A stretch of DNA of 64,000 nt from Amia ocellicauda (lineage: Eukaryota; Chordata; Actinopteri; Amiiformes; Amiidae). The notes beneath the pieces were generated by a model. That model did no database searches. It had not been told where the DNA came from and saw only the letters and a list, made by a program, of their open reading frames with translations. Where the stretch lies: positions 1,053,501-1,117,500 of the forward strand of contig NC_089861.1 of NCBI RefSeq assembly GCF_036373705.1, read 5' to 3'. Positions 55,082-62,953 of this stretch are shown here, piece by piece; the first letter of the stretch is position 1, and each line of letters begins with the position of its first letter. Position numbers and translations under genes: made by a program.

Positions 55082-55639
55082 TTAACACGCATGACATCTT
55101 TTAAAATCCTCACAAGAACACCCCATCTGTATACATGGCCGGCTAGGGTCGTAAGTAATTGTGTTATAAGGGGGGGTCCACAGTGTCCTGACAAACTCTG
55201 CCACTTTTTTATCATTTTGGCCTAAATCCTCACTGTACAAGGACATAATATCGGGGTATGACCTTCCTTTAGATCTATGATATAAGAAAAACACACAGTG
55301 TTGACCACAAGTGAAGGTCTGAAGACTTTGTACTTGACGACCGCTGTAAATGGTTTCTTGACAGCTGTTGAGCAGAAAGTTATTGATCTTCCGAGGGAAA
55401 GGTCTGAAATCCGGGGGGTTTCCATAGGAATCAAAAAATTCCCCACGGCGGTCCTCCCTTAGATAAATAGCCAGCCAATGTTCTCCGGGCATATTTTTAG
55501 GGTGTGTGTTGATTATGTACATTGCAGGTAAATTCTTGATCTTAAATTTAGGCAGCTGGTCGCAGGCGTAGACTCCTTGAAACACTTTCCGTGAGCCGGC
55601 CAGGGCATTCATGATGTGGTTGAGCTCTCTGGTGTTCAT
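55082..55639 (-). CDS. PRO: Adenain-like cysteine protease
   Basis: Maturation protease of the adenovirus-protease family, cleaving virion precursor proteins. The start used is ATG 55639 (MNTRELNH). An upstream ATG at 55654 would add five residues and overlap the capsid gene by 14 bp. Counting from the upstream ATG, the catalytic residues are His59 (GEHWLAIYL), Asp75 (FFDSYG), Gln109 and Cys120 (CGQHCVFF), in the family order. The C-terminus is cysteine-rich (MGCSCEDFKRCHAC). At about 185 aa it has a normal length. It lies directly downstream of the major capsid gene. Two neighbouring proteins carry matching cleavage motifs. Confidence 0.92.
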   Translation of the reverse strand: MNTRELNHIMNALAGSRKVFQGVYACDQLPKFKIKNLPAMYIINTHPKNMPGEHWLAIYLREDRRGEFFDSYGNPPDFRPFPRKINNFLLNSCQETIYSGRQVQSLQTFTCGQHCVFFLYHRSKGRSYPDIMSLYSEDLGQNDKKVAEFVRTLWTPPYNTITYDPSRPCIQMGCSCEDFKRCHAC

Positions 55640-55640
55640 T

Positions 55641-56948
55641 TTAATAATAATCATACAGAACGTTTCTCCTCTGATTCACCTCAATAATGTTGTCAAACAC
55701 AGCATACACGACCATATTTACAGTGCGTGGTAGAGGCTGCTTGAAACGCATCTCCAGACGCATATTGCCCGTCTTCATCAGTGAAAAATGTTGTCCACAC
55801 TCTTCGTCAGGGGTCAGGTTGAAACCGTACAGGGTGTAACCGCTGCAGTATTCCCGGCGATCGATCAGCAGAGGTTGATCCTTGAGATGGCGACCCATAG
55901 CCAGTACTAGACTGTAATATTCACGAACCGCGTTGCCGTTTTCAAAGTCAGGTTGAAAAGGTCTGGATGGAACCTGCACACCATCGACGTACAGTGCTAT
56001 AAATTCCGCGTTATAATGTTTAAAGTTAAAGGGGTTCTTGTTGTAAACCCCGGTAAATGCATCATTATCCACGAGACCTATAATAACCTGTTTTGGGAGC
56101 TGGCCTAGAAACAGATTTTCCTGGTTCATCACCCGTGTCCCTGCGGGGATACTGTGGACTTTCATATAGACTCTTTCGATTGGGTACTTGGCGTTTGCCG
56201 TCATTAAAGCCTGCGCATGTCCTAGTTTAACCGCCGGGGAGACGGATACTTTTTTCACAAACAGCGAGGCCGATAATATGGTCAGTTTATATTTTTCAGT
56301 ATCAGGGGTCATCAGACAAAAAGCACTTTTACTACGGATCATTTTAATTTTAATGTCTACCCCGTTGAGCATGAGTTTTTCTTGGAAAAATATGTCTGCA
56401 TGGATATGTCCCATTAGCTCAAAGGTCCTCCCTTCTGTTGAAAAGGCCGTTCTTTTTTGCAAACCCTTATTGAGTCCCTCTGGATCCTTGTCGTCCATAG
56501 CTTCCGGGCTGTCTTTGAAGAAAAGGCCGGGGCTGAACTGTTTGCTTAGGGTCTCCTCACTATAATTAAGGATACACTCCATCATGGCCCTATAGGGGTA
56601 AGTATTGCTGCTTTGACTAATGAGCCGATCTCCCAGGGTCACATCCACCTGTGAAAACATGGTGGCCACCGGGTAATTGATGACCCCAGCGTTGGCCGTC
56701 TTCTCGATTGCATTGCCATCCTCATCAGTCACTTTACAGTTCATTAAAATAAATGTGTTATTCAAATCAATATAATCCTCGCCATTGCCAGCTATAAAAA
56801 ACTCCAGAGGGGCCGTATCTGAAATTGCGGAAAGAGGGGGTATCTCTACATATATGCTCTTATCTATACTCGTTTGAGTGTATGGAACTGTAAACAGATC
56901 CAGTTCTGATTTGACGCATTCTTCCGATAGACTGTGGACAAAAGACAT
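55641..56948 (-). CDS. MCP: Major capsid protein (hexon-like, double jelly roll)
   Basis: 435 aa. It corresponds to the Polinton/adintovirus major capsid (hexon) protein, which forms the icosahedral shell. Characteristic blocks: DYIDLNNTFILMNCKV near residue 57, VATMFSQVDVTLGDRLISQS, and SNTYPYRAMMECILNYSEE; these belong to the first jelly roll. The second half has GYTLYGFNLTPDEE and ends in a strand-rich segment. No lesion. The start is ATG 56948, 2 bp after the stop of the basic protein gene. The stop (TAA) touches the protease start. Identification rests on motif recognition, without structural comparison. Confidence 0.9.
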   Translation of the reverse strand: MSFVHSLSEECVKSELDLFTVPYTQTSIDKSIYVEIPPLSAISDTAPLEFFIAGNGEDYIDLNNTFILMNCKVTDEDGNAIEKTANAGVINYPVATMFSQVDVTLGDRLISQSSNTYPYRAMMECILNYSEETLSKQFSPGLFFKDSPEAMDDKDPEGLNKGLQKRTAFSTEGRTFELMGHIHADIFFQEKLMLNGVDIKIKMIRSKSAFCLMTPDTEKYKLTILSASLFVKKVSVSPAVKLGHAQALMTANAKYPIERVYMKVHSIPAGTRVMNQENLFLGQLPKQVIIGLVDNDAFTGVYNKNPFNFKHYNAEFIALYVDGVQVPSRPFQPDFENGNAVREYYSLVLAMGRHLKDQPLLIDRREYCSGYTLYGFNLTPDEECGQHFSLMKTGNMRLEMRFKQPLPRTVNMVVYAVFDNIIEVNQRRNVLYDYY

Positions 56949-56950
56949 TT

Positions 56951-57439
56951 TTAAAAGATGTATCCTGAGGCTCTATTTGTCTTTCTTTGAGACTTTCTTT
57001 TTGCAGGTTTTTTCTTGTGCTGCTTCCTTCTCCGAGTGTTTCCACGATATGTTGGAGAATGAGAGCTTCTTCGTTTTTTGTTAGCCACGGATCTTCGTCG
57101 CCCTGGTGGACACATACTGTTTCTTCTTTTACCCCCCCTCCTCGCCATAACCATGAGACCCGAACCCTCCTGCTGATCATGGCTAGCTGCCCGGTTCATA
57201 ACATTGGTGAACACGTCACTAACAATATTTTTAGCCGCTGATTTCAAGTGGGGTCTGGCTATAGCAAAGCCTCTCTTAAGCAGGGGTACGGCCATTCTAA
57301 AGAGACCACGAAAGAGTCCTCCTAGACCGGCTCCATACATTGTGGGGGCTCCTACAAAACCGGGCAAGCCGTTCCCGGCTTGCATCTTGTAATAATCCAC
57401 ATAGGCGCTAGGATCTACATAACCCCTCGAGGTAGCCAT
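56951..57439 (-). CDS. pX/pVI-like basic virion protein with two cleavage motifs
   Basis: 162 aa from ATG 57439 (MATSRGYVDP). Upstream in-frame codons begin only with GTG. The N-terminal part has Gly-rich sequence and an amphipathic segment (GGLFRGLFRMAVPLLKRGF), as in membrane-lytic or core proteins of adenoviruses. The C-terminal 60 residues are extremely basic (KKRRSSHS, RRRKQHKKKPAKRKSQRK), suited to binding DNA. Two sites fit the adenovirus protease rule (M/I/L/N/Q)xGx|G: Q20-A-G-N-G and M34-Y-G-A-G. Probably a capsid-internal core protein. Equivalence to adenovirus pX or pVI is inferred from layout and composition. Confidence 0.75.
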   Translation of the reverse strand: MATSRGYVDPSAYVDYYKMQAGNGLPGFVGAPTMYGAGLGGLFRGLFRMAVPLLKRGFAIARPHLKSAAKNIVSDVFTNVMNRAASHDQQEGSGLMVMARRGGKRRNSMCPPGRRRSVANKKRRSSHSPTYRGNTRRRKQHKKKPAKRKSQRKTNRASGYIF

Positions 57440-57541
57440 TTTAATAATGTACACACTGTTTCAGGGGTCGAAAATGTAGTTTGACAATAACTTTACCGAA
57501 GCGGAAGGGTACGTTGATATTCTGATCCGATTTTACTTTGA

Positions 57542-58192
57542 TCATGATGTTGTCAAATTGGGTGAGACTGGTACGTAGTGCGGCTTGTCATAAGTAATTG
57601 TGACCATGTCATTGCTTTTACCTTTAATAAGTACATTTCTCAAAAGGGGGACATAACTATCCCCGACCCTCTGGTGTGTTATGATATCCGTATACACATA
57701 AAGAGTGTAAAAGCCGCCCCTGATGTCAGCCGGGAAGGGTGCCACCACTTCTGAGAACCTGCTCTCTGTGTCAGAATAGAACCCTAATATACGCCCCAGT
57801 TGTCCGTTGGTTTGAATGCTAATACCAGGTTTTGACACCTTGTACACTCTGTTTTTAATAGGGTTGTAATATAGCTTGATGTTGGGGGTGCCTTCTGAGA
57901 ACTGTTTATGCATCTCATCTAATATTGTATCCACATTGTCATAATAACCTCCTTGTATCGTGAATGTCCATTGACTCTTTTTAACATCGTCAAAAATGGC
58001 GAAGGTGGCATCCTTATCTTGTAAAACAGCCCAAGTGTAAGGATACTGTATTTCCGCCAACCCCACTTCCCACGACCCCCTTAGATCTATAGATTTTCCA
58101 AATTGTACCGTGTAACTGGATATTTCATTTTTAGGGTATATATCGAGAGAGGCGTTACTGGGTAGAGTCACGTAGAAGCCTCCTGATTCCAT
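57542..58192 (-). CDS. Minor capsid protein (penton-like, single jelly roll)
   Basis: 216 aa from ATG 58192 (MESGGFYVTLPSN). The open frame extends upstream, but that part overlaps the integrase end and looks non-coding. The opening FYVTLPSNASLDIYPKN and the WEVGLAEIQYPYTW block are typical of Polinton minor capsid (penton) proteins, which sit at the five-fold vertices. Further blocks include YYNPIKNRVYKV and GRILGF. No lesion. It lies between integrase and the basic core protein on the leftward arm. Confidence 0.9.
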   Translation of the reverse strand: MESGGFYVTLPSNASLDIYPKNEISSYTVQFGKSIDLRGSWEVGLAEIQYPYTWAVLQDKDATFAIFDDVKKSQWTFTIQGGYYDNVDTILDEMHKQFSEGTPNIKLYYNPIKNRVYKVSKPGISIQTNGQLGRILGFYSDTESRFSEVVAPFPADIRGGFYTLYVYTDIITHQRVGDSYVPLLRNVLIKGKSNDMVTITYDKPHYVPVSPNLTTS

Positions 58193-58238
58193 CTTGAGTA
58201 TCGAAAGTAATGCCCCCAACACACCCGCGGGCATGTTG

Positions 58239-59330
58239 TTATAAGGCTTGAATATCACAAACCTGTTGTTCCGGGACCCAACTATTGAACTTTTCAGGCC
58301 ATCCAAGCCATTTCACCAACACATATTTTTTCCGGTTCTGGGTTTTCTCAGCTAATATCTTTTCAACTCTGTATACAATGTCTTTACCCACAATAATTTT
58401 TTGTAACTCGGCTTCGTAAAACGTTCCTTCTATATCCTCCCCGTCATAGTCTTTTAACCGGTACACGGGGGGGTCTCTAGCCACCTGTTCGGTAACTGTA
58501 AAATATTCGTCAGAAAATGTTTGTTCATAACCTTTGGCAAAAGTACTCCTTAGCTTTGAAACGCGAACCACATCGCCGATGTTGAACTTATAAGTAGTTT
58601 TTCCCTTCTTAATAAAGGGGCCGTATAATTTTTTATAGACCTTAAAAGAATTACTTTGATCAACATCTATAGGCTTCATTTTAATACTGGCGTGATACCC
58701 TTGGTTGTAAGCATCGATAAAATCCTGAACTTTATCAAAATACTTGAACGTGTTGACCGCTGTAAAATATCTCCACATTTTGGTCTTTATGGTGCGGTTA
58801 AACCTCTCCACCACCGATGCCTTAAGCTCATTACCGGTGGTGAAATGATGTATTTTGTGTCTCTTCAGTAGATTCTGAAATTCTCTGTTGAGAAACTCTT
58901 TTCCTTTATCAGTCTGCAGTTTTTTAGGACATCGGCCCTGGGACAATATATCCTCAAAGGCCCTTGTCACCGCCCGACCTGTTTTATTATGTAGAATGCG
59001 AGCCCAGGCATATTTTGATAACACATCGATACACATCAACATAAATTTGTGACCATTGTTATGTTTTGATAAATTTGACATATCGACTAGATCCATTTGC
59101 CATTGTGAGTCTATGTCAGTTGCATATACACGGTTTCTTTTAAAGTTAATCCTGAGAGGTTTATGTAAGGTATAGGCGTCTTGTTCCCGTAACCATTCTG
59201 AAACAACCACATCATTAACCTTCACACCGGCCTCAGCGAGTCCCCTTTGAAAACCCTTCTTACACTCCAAACCCCCAATCTTGGCTGGGTTGTAGTATAG
59301 TTCATGCATTTGGGGAGCTTGCCGAGTCAT
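58239..59330 (-). CDS. INT: Retrovirus-like integrase with chromodomain
   Basis: 363 aa from ATG 59330 (MTRQAPQMHELYYNP). An upstream in-frame GTG at 59348 is ignored. The rve-type catalytic core has D80 (WQMDLVDM), D141 (LQTDKGKEF) and E175 (VVERFNRT), all present. An SH3-like region follows (YKFNIGDVVRVSKL). The C-terminus is a chromodomain (VYRVEKIL, YVLVKWLGWPEKFNSWVPE), which in such integrases binds modified histones and guides insertion. It joins linear element DNA to the host with a 6-bp stagger, matching the atcatg duplication. A TATA-like GTATAAAAA lies at 59370-59378 on the same strand, about 40 bp upstream. Confidence 0.95.
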   Translation of the reverse strand: MTRQAPQMHELYYNPAKIGGLECKKGFQRGLAEAGVKVNDVVVSEWLREQDAYTLHKPLRINFKRNRVYATDIDSQWQMDLVDMSNLSKHNNGHKFMLMCIDVLSKYAWARILHNKTGRAVTRAFEDILSQGRCPKKLQTDKGKEFLNREFQNLLKRHKIHHFTTGNELKASVVERFNRTIKTKMWRYFTAVNTFKYFDKVQDFIDAYNQGYHASIKMKPIDVDQSNSFKVYKKLYGPFIKKGKTTYKFNIGDVVRVSKLRSTFAKGYEQTFSDEYFTVTEQVARDPPVYRLKDYDGEDIEGTFYEAELQKIIVGKDIVYRVEKILAEKTQNRKKYVLVKWLGWPEKFNSWVPEQQVCDIQAL

Positions 59331-59369
59331 TCTGCCAAATAAACACACAGACCCACACTATGCGCAAAG

Positions 59370-59378
59370 TTTTTATAC
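59370..59378 (-). promoter_or_regulatory. TATA box-like site of the integrase gene
   Basis: GTATAAAAA on the minus strand, about 40 bp before ATG 59330 and just beyond the stop of the neighbouring gene. Confidence 0.55.
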
Positions 59379-59384
59379 AAGGTT

Positions 59385-59390
59385 TTTTAT
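59385..59390 (-). terminator. AATAAA overlapping the stop codon of the Bcl-2-like gene
   Basis: On the minus strand GAATAAAAAACC contains the stop TAA (59389-59387) inside AATAAA. The poly(A) signal therefore begins in the last codon, a very compact gene end. Confidence 0.6.
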
Positions 59391-59893
59391 TCAACTTCAG
59401 GAGAGCAGATACCCCTTTTTAGACATTTGAGAAAAGTATAACATACACAACAATTTTTTCTACGGTCCAGACAAAAAGAAATCAGATGATTGGTTACTTG
59501 ATCTATATCAACAAATACCTGTTTCTTTATCTTGTAGGCACACACCTCAGTTACATATGTAAATAAAACAACAATATGACCTATTTTAAAAGTAAACAGA
59601 GGGGTATTAAACATGCTCAGTAAAAGGTCATACAGATGTTGATGAAATGGCCTAATATCATTCTTGGCCCCCTTGAGCGCTTCATCCCAGTGTTCGTACC
59701 CCCCGGTCTTTGTTACAGCAACCATTAACTTTTCCAGGTTTGAAAGTTGATCCTCATCGATGGTTAAATCTGTAGAGAAAAGGCTCGCGTTGGCTACTTT
59801 TCTGTCAAGCACATGGTGTAATAGCGCTCTCAGGTTAGCTGCAGAGTGTTGATGACAGAACCAGTTGCAGCAGCAGTCCAGAACATTCCCCAT
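59387..59893 (-). CDS. Accessory protein, Bcl-2-like candidate
   Basis: 168 aa from ATG 59893 (MGNVLDCCCNWFC); the codon opening the longer frame is TTG. The helical middle and end resemble the Bcl-2 fold. A hydrophobic helix after SMFNTP (FTFKIGHIVVLFTYVTEVCA, residues 100-119) sits where the BH1/central helix would be. A following amphipathic helix (VDIDQVTNHLISFCLDRR) is placed like the BH2 side. The canonical NWGR core is not preserved. No C-terminal membrane anchor; the end is Cys-rich. Gly2 with Cys7-9 could allow lipid attachment. An apoptosis-blocking role would fit a virus, but this is inference from pattern only. It starts 12 bp after the stop of the next gene. Confidence 0.4.
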   Translation of the reverse strand: MGNVLDCCCNWFCHQHSAANLRALLHHVLDRKVANASLFSTDLTIDEDQLSNLEKLMVAVTKTGGYEHWDEALKGAKNDIRPFHQHLYDLLLSMFNTPLFTFKIGHIVVLFTYVTEVCAYKIKKQVFVDIDQVTNHLISFCLDRRKNCCVCYTFLKCLKRGICSPEVE

Positions 59894-59905
59894 GTTCAAA
59901 GTCCC

Positions 59906-60754
59906 TTAGTTCAGGTCAGAGTCTGAATCAGTGGCGTAGATGTCGAATTCTTCGTCGCTGCCCCCAGCTTTAACTTCTTTACAGAAGAAATAAGCTTTTA
60001 GCTTGCCAGCGGTTTTTCTACTTGGCTCATCCAGGTCATTGAGCAGCTGCCCAAGTTTCTCTATTATAAACGGCTCCTTTTTCAGCTCCAGCAAAATCTC
60101 ATCTATGATTTTCTGGACTTGTCCAGCAGTGACATGTATGTGGGAGTAAGACAGAGCCTTGATTAGTGCCGGTTTCAGCCACGGTTTGTTCAGTCTTCTG
60201 TAAAACACGTTGAAATAGAACAGGAAATAGTAACGGTCTGGTTCAAACAAACAACTGTGTCTCAACTGACTGGGGTGATTCACTTCACACCCCCGACAGA
60301 CTTCTTTCAGAGCTCGGTCGATGAGAGCACTCAGAATATACACCAGGGTGCTTTTAACCACTCTGCTTACTTGGACACCTACCCCGGGCATAAATCCTGC
60401 GTCTTCATCACGCCCCCGAGACAGTCCGATGCTCATTGGGTCGCCTGGTGGTTTGTGGGGTGTTTCTACATCCATTGGACTGACCCCCTCCTGAGACGCA
60501 CAGACGGTAGACAGTTCGGCAAAATCGAGGCCCTCCATGAGCTCCAGAGGCTGGGGATCCCCGAGACTCATTTGGACATCCATCGCCCCGCATGTTGTTT
60601 CGTCCTGAGGGACCGGGGTCTGAGGTCTTGGAGGGTAACCGCAGTCAGAGGGTTCCGCAGTGTATACAAAATCTGGGGAATAGAACCAGGGTTGATCCCG
60701 GGTTTGAAGAGGCCTGTAGAGCCTGTCGACGTCCGCAGCTTTCGGGTAAGACAT
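59906..60754 (-). CDS. Accessory protein with Cys/His cluster, unknown
   Basis: 282 aa, not recognised as a named family. The N-terminal 125 residues are Pro/Asp/Glu-rich and probably disordered. A compact C-x2-C-x3-HPSQ-x2-H-x-C cluster (C153, C156, H160, H166, C168) looks like a metal-binding site. It is followed by aromatic, helix-rich sequence (DRYYFLFYFNVFYRRLNKPW). The C-terminus is acidic (YATDSDSDLN), with SDEE and SDSD that could be CK2 sites. ATG 60754 is preceded by a TATA-like element about 40 bp upstream. This architecture recalls regulatory proteins of small DNA viruses, but no homology is claimed. Confidence 0.6.
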   Translation of the reverse strand: MSYPKAADVDRLYRPLQTRDQPWFYSPDFVYTAEPSDCGYPPRPQTPVPQDETTCGAMDVQMSLGDPQPLELMEGLDFAELSTVCASQEGVSPMDVETPHKPPGDPMSIGLSRGRDEDAGFMPGVGVQVSRVVKSTLVYILSALIDRALKEVCRGCEVNHPSQLRHSCLFEPDRYYFLFYFNVFYRRLNKPWLKPALIKALSYSHIHVTAGQVQKIIDEILLELKKEPFIIEKLGQLLNDLDEPSRKTAGKLKAYFFCKEVKAGGSDEEFDIYATDSDSDLN

Positions 60755-60790
60755 TCTCTTTAATTTTAAACCATGAATGAATTGTTGCGC

Positions 60791-60797
60791 CTTTTAT
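60791..60797 (-). promoter_or_regulatory. TATA box-like site of the 282-aa gene
   Basis: ATAAAAG on the minus strand, about 37-43 bp before ATG 60754. Confidence 0.5.
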
Positions 60798-60832
60798 CCT
60801 ATCTCTTCACTACGTCACGACACACCGCCCTC

Positions 60833-61543
60833 TTAGAAGAGAGTAGACCCTGAGCCGTCAGACCCCCCTCCAACCCCCCACAGGTCGTCTGTTTTATCAT
60901 CGTCGTCGTCATTCAAGGGGGATATATAATCCATAATCCAGCATATTCTCCTTCTAACAGAATCCAGTTGTGAACATTTGGTCAAGATGTCAAAACCATC
61001 ATTTATACAGTTTATGACCTCTTTCAAGAACGGCCAGTCCACGGCGTCAAACATAATTTCAGTAACCTGTTTTTCTGGAGCCTCCACAACCCCTTCAATA
61101 GGGTTTGTAATCAGGGTACTGCTAAACAAAACCTTACGATCAGTAGTTAGAGATAGACTCTTCACCACTGTACCGTAGTTCTGCAAGCTTTCCCATTCAC
61201 ACCTTTCAAAACTCTGAGTCGGAGACTCCGTTTCGCCTTCTCTTGGACCCTCTTGCAAGCCTTCTAGAGTCTTATCCACAAGCCCCAGGTCTCTCCATGC
61301 CATCACCTTCAACCAGTCCTCATAAGAGTATTCAATCACCGTCTCAAAAGGTTCCAACGTACCCTCCTTCTCTCCCAAAGCAAAAAGCTCCACTCCAACA
61401 TAGCTGGGATCCCTTTTAAAGCGGTAACCCCGTTGACCCCCCCAGAACAACACCCAGGAGCGTTCAATCTTCAAATTGGTGAGTACAGGAACCCTTGCCC
61501 GGGATTGTTTCTTGCGGGGTTTCATGTTGATGTCGCTGGACAT
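60833..61543 (-). CDS. Right-end accessory protein, unknown, acidic tail
   Basis: 236 aa, not recognised. The N-terminus is basic (MKPRKKQSRARVP), a possible nuclear localisation signal. The middle has aromatic strand-like segments (RSWVLFWGGQRGYRFKRD). A helical part near the end (VRRRICWIMDYISPL) leads to a run of Asp (NDDDDDKTDD) and a Gly/Ser-rich tail. It is the gene nearest the right terminal repeat, often the site of early or host-interaction genes in linear DNA viruses. ATG 61543 is the first in frame. A TATA-like TATTTAAG lies about 67 bp upstream. Confidence 0.6.
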   Translation of the reverse strand: MSSDINMKPRKKQSRARVPVLTNLKIERSWVLFWGGQRGYRFKRDPSYVGVELFALGEKEGTLEPFETVIEYSYEDWLKVMAWRDLGLVDKTLEGLQEGPREGETESPTQSFERCEWESLQNYGTVVKSLSLTTDRKVLFSSTLITNPIEGVVEAPEKQVTEIMFDAVDWPFLKEVINCINDGFDILTKCSQLDSVRRRICWIMDYISPLNDDDDDKTDDLWGVGGGSDGSGSTLF

Positions 61544-61609
61544 GTTGAAGAAGCGGGATGTTTCAGATGCTGAGAATTAAAGAGGTATTGCCTAAAAGCA
61601 GCGCGGGGT

Positions 61610-61617
61610 CTTAAATA
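61610..61617 (-). promoter_or_regulatory. TATA box-like site of the right-end gene
   Basis: TATTTAAG on the minus strand, between the right TIR and ATG 61543. Confidence 0.5.
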
Positions 61618-61659
61618 GATAGGAGAGTTTCGGGGCGTTGCCTTCAGAGGGGGGGGTCT

Positions 61660-61840
61660 TTATGGGTGGCCTTGTTGTTCAGGGTTTTAGGGGTGTACAC
61701 TTTCTGACGGATATGACGTAGGAATAATTAAGGAAATAACTCTAAAATCACGCCCCCCAATTATGATGTAGGAATATTAATAAGCTTAGGGCATACGTCA
61801 TAACAAAATAGGCCGCGCCCAAAAAACCCTACTATCTACT
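61660..61840 (-). repeat. Polinton right terminal inverted repeat
   Basis: Complement of 45251-45431 over 181 bp with 2 mismatches. One mismatch changes a TACGTCA core to TACATCA, so this end keeps two of the three CRE-like cores. Confidence 0.96.
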
Positions 61841-61846
61841 ATCATG
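61841..61846 (+). other. Target-site duplication, right (atcatg)
   Basis: Directly follows the right TIR and matches 45245-45250. Confidence 0.95.
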
Positions 61847-61936
61847 GTTTTACTTTGCTTTACTACACTTTACTGCTTTCACATCAACTATTGAATACTA
61901 TGGCAAGCCAAATTATCATTTAGAGATATTTCGAGA
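61841..61936. repeat. Host tandem duplication, copy A right part
   Basis: Continues copy A after the inserted element (gttttactttgctttactac to atatttcgag). It is identical or nearly so to 62859-62953. Confidence 0.9.
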
Positions 61937-62076
61937 TATCTCTAAATCATTTAAAGATATCTGCAAATCATTTAAATATATCTCCTTTAAAAATACATTT
62001 AGAGATATCTCTAAATGATTGGAAAATATAATTATTTACAGATATCTGCAAATTACTTCCTGTTTATTTAGATGAA
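61937..62076. repeat. Palindromic gatatctctaaat-type spacer
   Basis: AT-rich spacer between the two host copies, with several agagatatctct-like units. One perfect 22-bp palindrome is at 61996-62017 (core tttagagatatctctaaa). Confidence 0.8.
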
Positions 62077-62297
62077 AGTCTGCTGTAAAAACAGCCGGCT
62101 ATAGCGCAGGAATGACATGGATGCGTGTGGGCTACAACTCTTTAGTTTTATTTCAGTTTTCTTTCTTACTTTTTCAGTGTAATTGTAGAATAGTGATGGC
62201 AGAGGGTGGTATATTCGTGTGGCTCCATCCCTGGACTGGGTTACACCTGCTGTGCTTTTTTATTTATTTTCCTGTTTGATGAGAGTGTGTATGTGCT

Positions 62298-62333
<36 letters not shown>

Positions 62334-62689
62334 TCATCCAGCCACAGGTCTGCTTTTCTACTTGGGGCTGGATTTGAAATAGACTCACTATTTCTTCAGT
62401 TATTAATGCTCATGTTTACTTACTTTATTATTTATTAGTTGGATTACGTCAGCAATTAATTTATTTGTATGCACTTGTGTATTGACTTTCTGCATATTTG
62501 CATATATCTGTTATGGAACTATTTCAATTATTGCATATTTCTCCGAGACAATCATGAATCTCTCTCTGCAGTTTATAGTCTGACATTTCCTCATTGATGT
62601 TTCTCATCCACCCACATGACTTTTGATAAGCAGGTCCCTCCGGAATCTGTTCCCTGCAGCTCTAGTTCAACTAGTTCCGCTTAAAAAAG

Positions 62690-62731
<42 letters not shown>

Positions 62732-62953
62732 CACAGAGAGAGAGAGAGAGAGAGAGAGATTCCTTGCTTCTGTTCTCTGTGATTCAAAAATAAACATTCA
62801 TTTTAGATGCCAACGCCCCGACCACGTATCTCCCTCCCACGGGGTCCCGTGTGGGTTCATCATGGTTTTACTTTGCTTTACTACACTTTACTGCTTTCAC
62901 ATCAACTATTGAATACTATGGCAAGCCAAATTATCATTTAGAGATATTTCGAG
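62077..62953. repeat. Host tandem duplication, copy B (unfilled site)
   Basis: Uninterrupted counterpart of copy A. atcatg occurs once at 62859-62864, exactly where the Polinton sits in copy A. Small differences from copy A include atggatgcgtgtggg against atgaatggggg, and the structure of the (ga)n tract near 62693-62758. Confidence 0.92.

Larger units (their letters stand above)
45251..61840. mobile_element. Complete Polinton/Maverick element (endogenous adintovirus type), 16,590 bp
   Basis: A self-synthesising, virus-like DNA element. The sequence shows 181-bp inverted ends, 5'-AG and CT-3' termini, a 6-bp target duplication and 13 genes in two converging arms. The set includes the hallmark pair of protein-primed PolB and retrovirus-like integrase. 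It also has a packaging ATPase, adenain-like protease, and major and minor capsid proteins, the gene set that defines adintoviruses in animals. I saw no stop or frameshift in any gene. The nearly identical ends (2 of 181 differ) suggest a recent insertion. Whether it can still form particles is unknown; the ATPase P-loop lysine is replaced. Confidence 0.96.

Noticed and set aside
58193..58306. Longer penton-like frame starting at 58306
   Set aside because: The extra 38 codons overlap the integrase end and precede the conserved opening FYVTLPSN. ATG 58192 fits the family better.
58239..59330. Integrase as evidence of a retrovirus or Ty3/gypsy element
   Set aside because: No reverse transcriptase, gag or LTR nearby. 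It sits with PolB and capsid genes between Polinton terminal repeats.
59331..59348. Longer integrase, basic protein and Bcl-2-like frames starting at GTG or TTG
   Set aside because: Those first codons are not ATG. The nearest in-frame ATGs (59330, 57439, 59893) give normal proteins.
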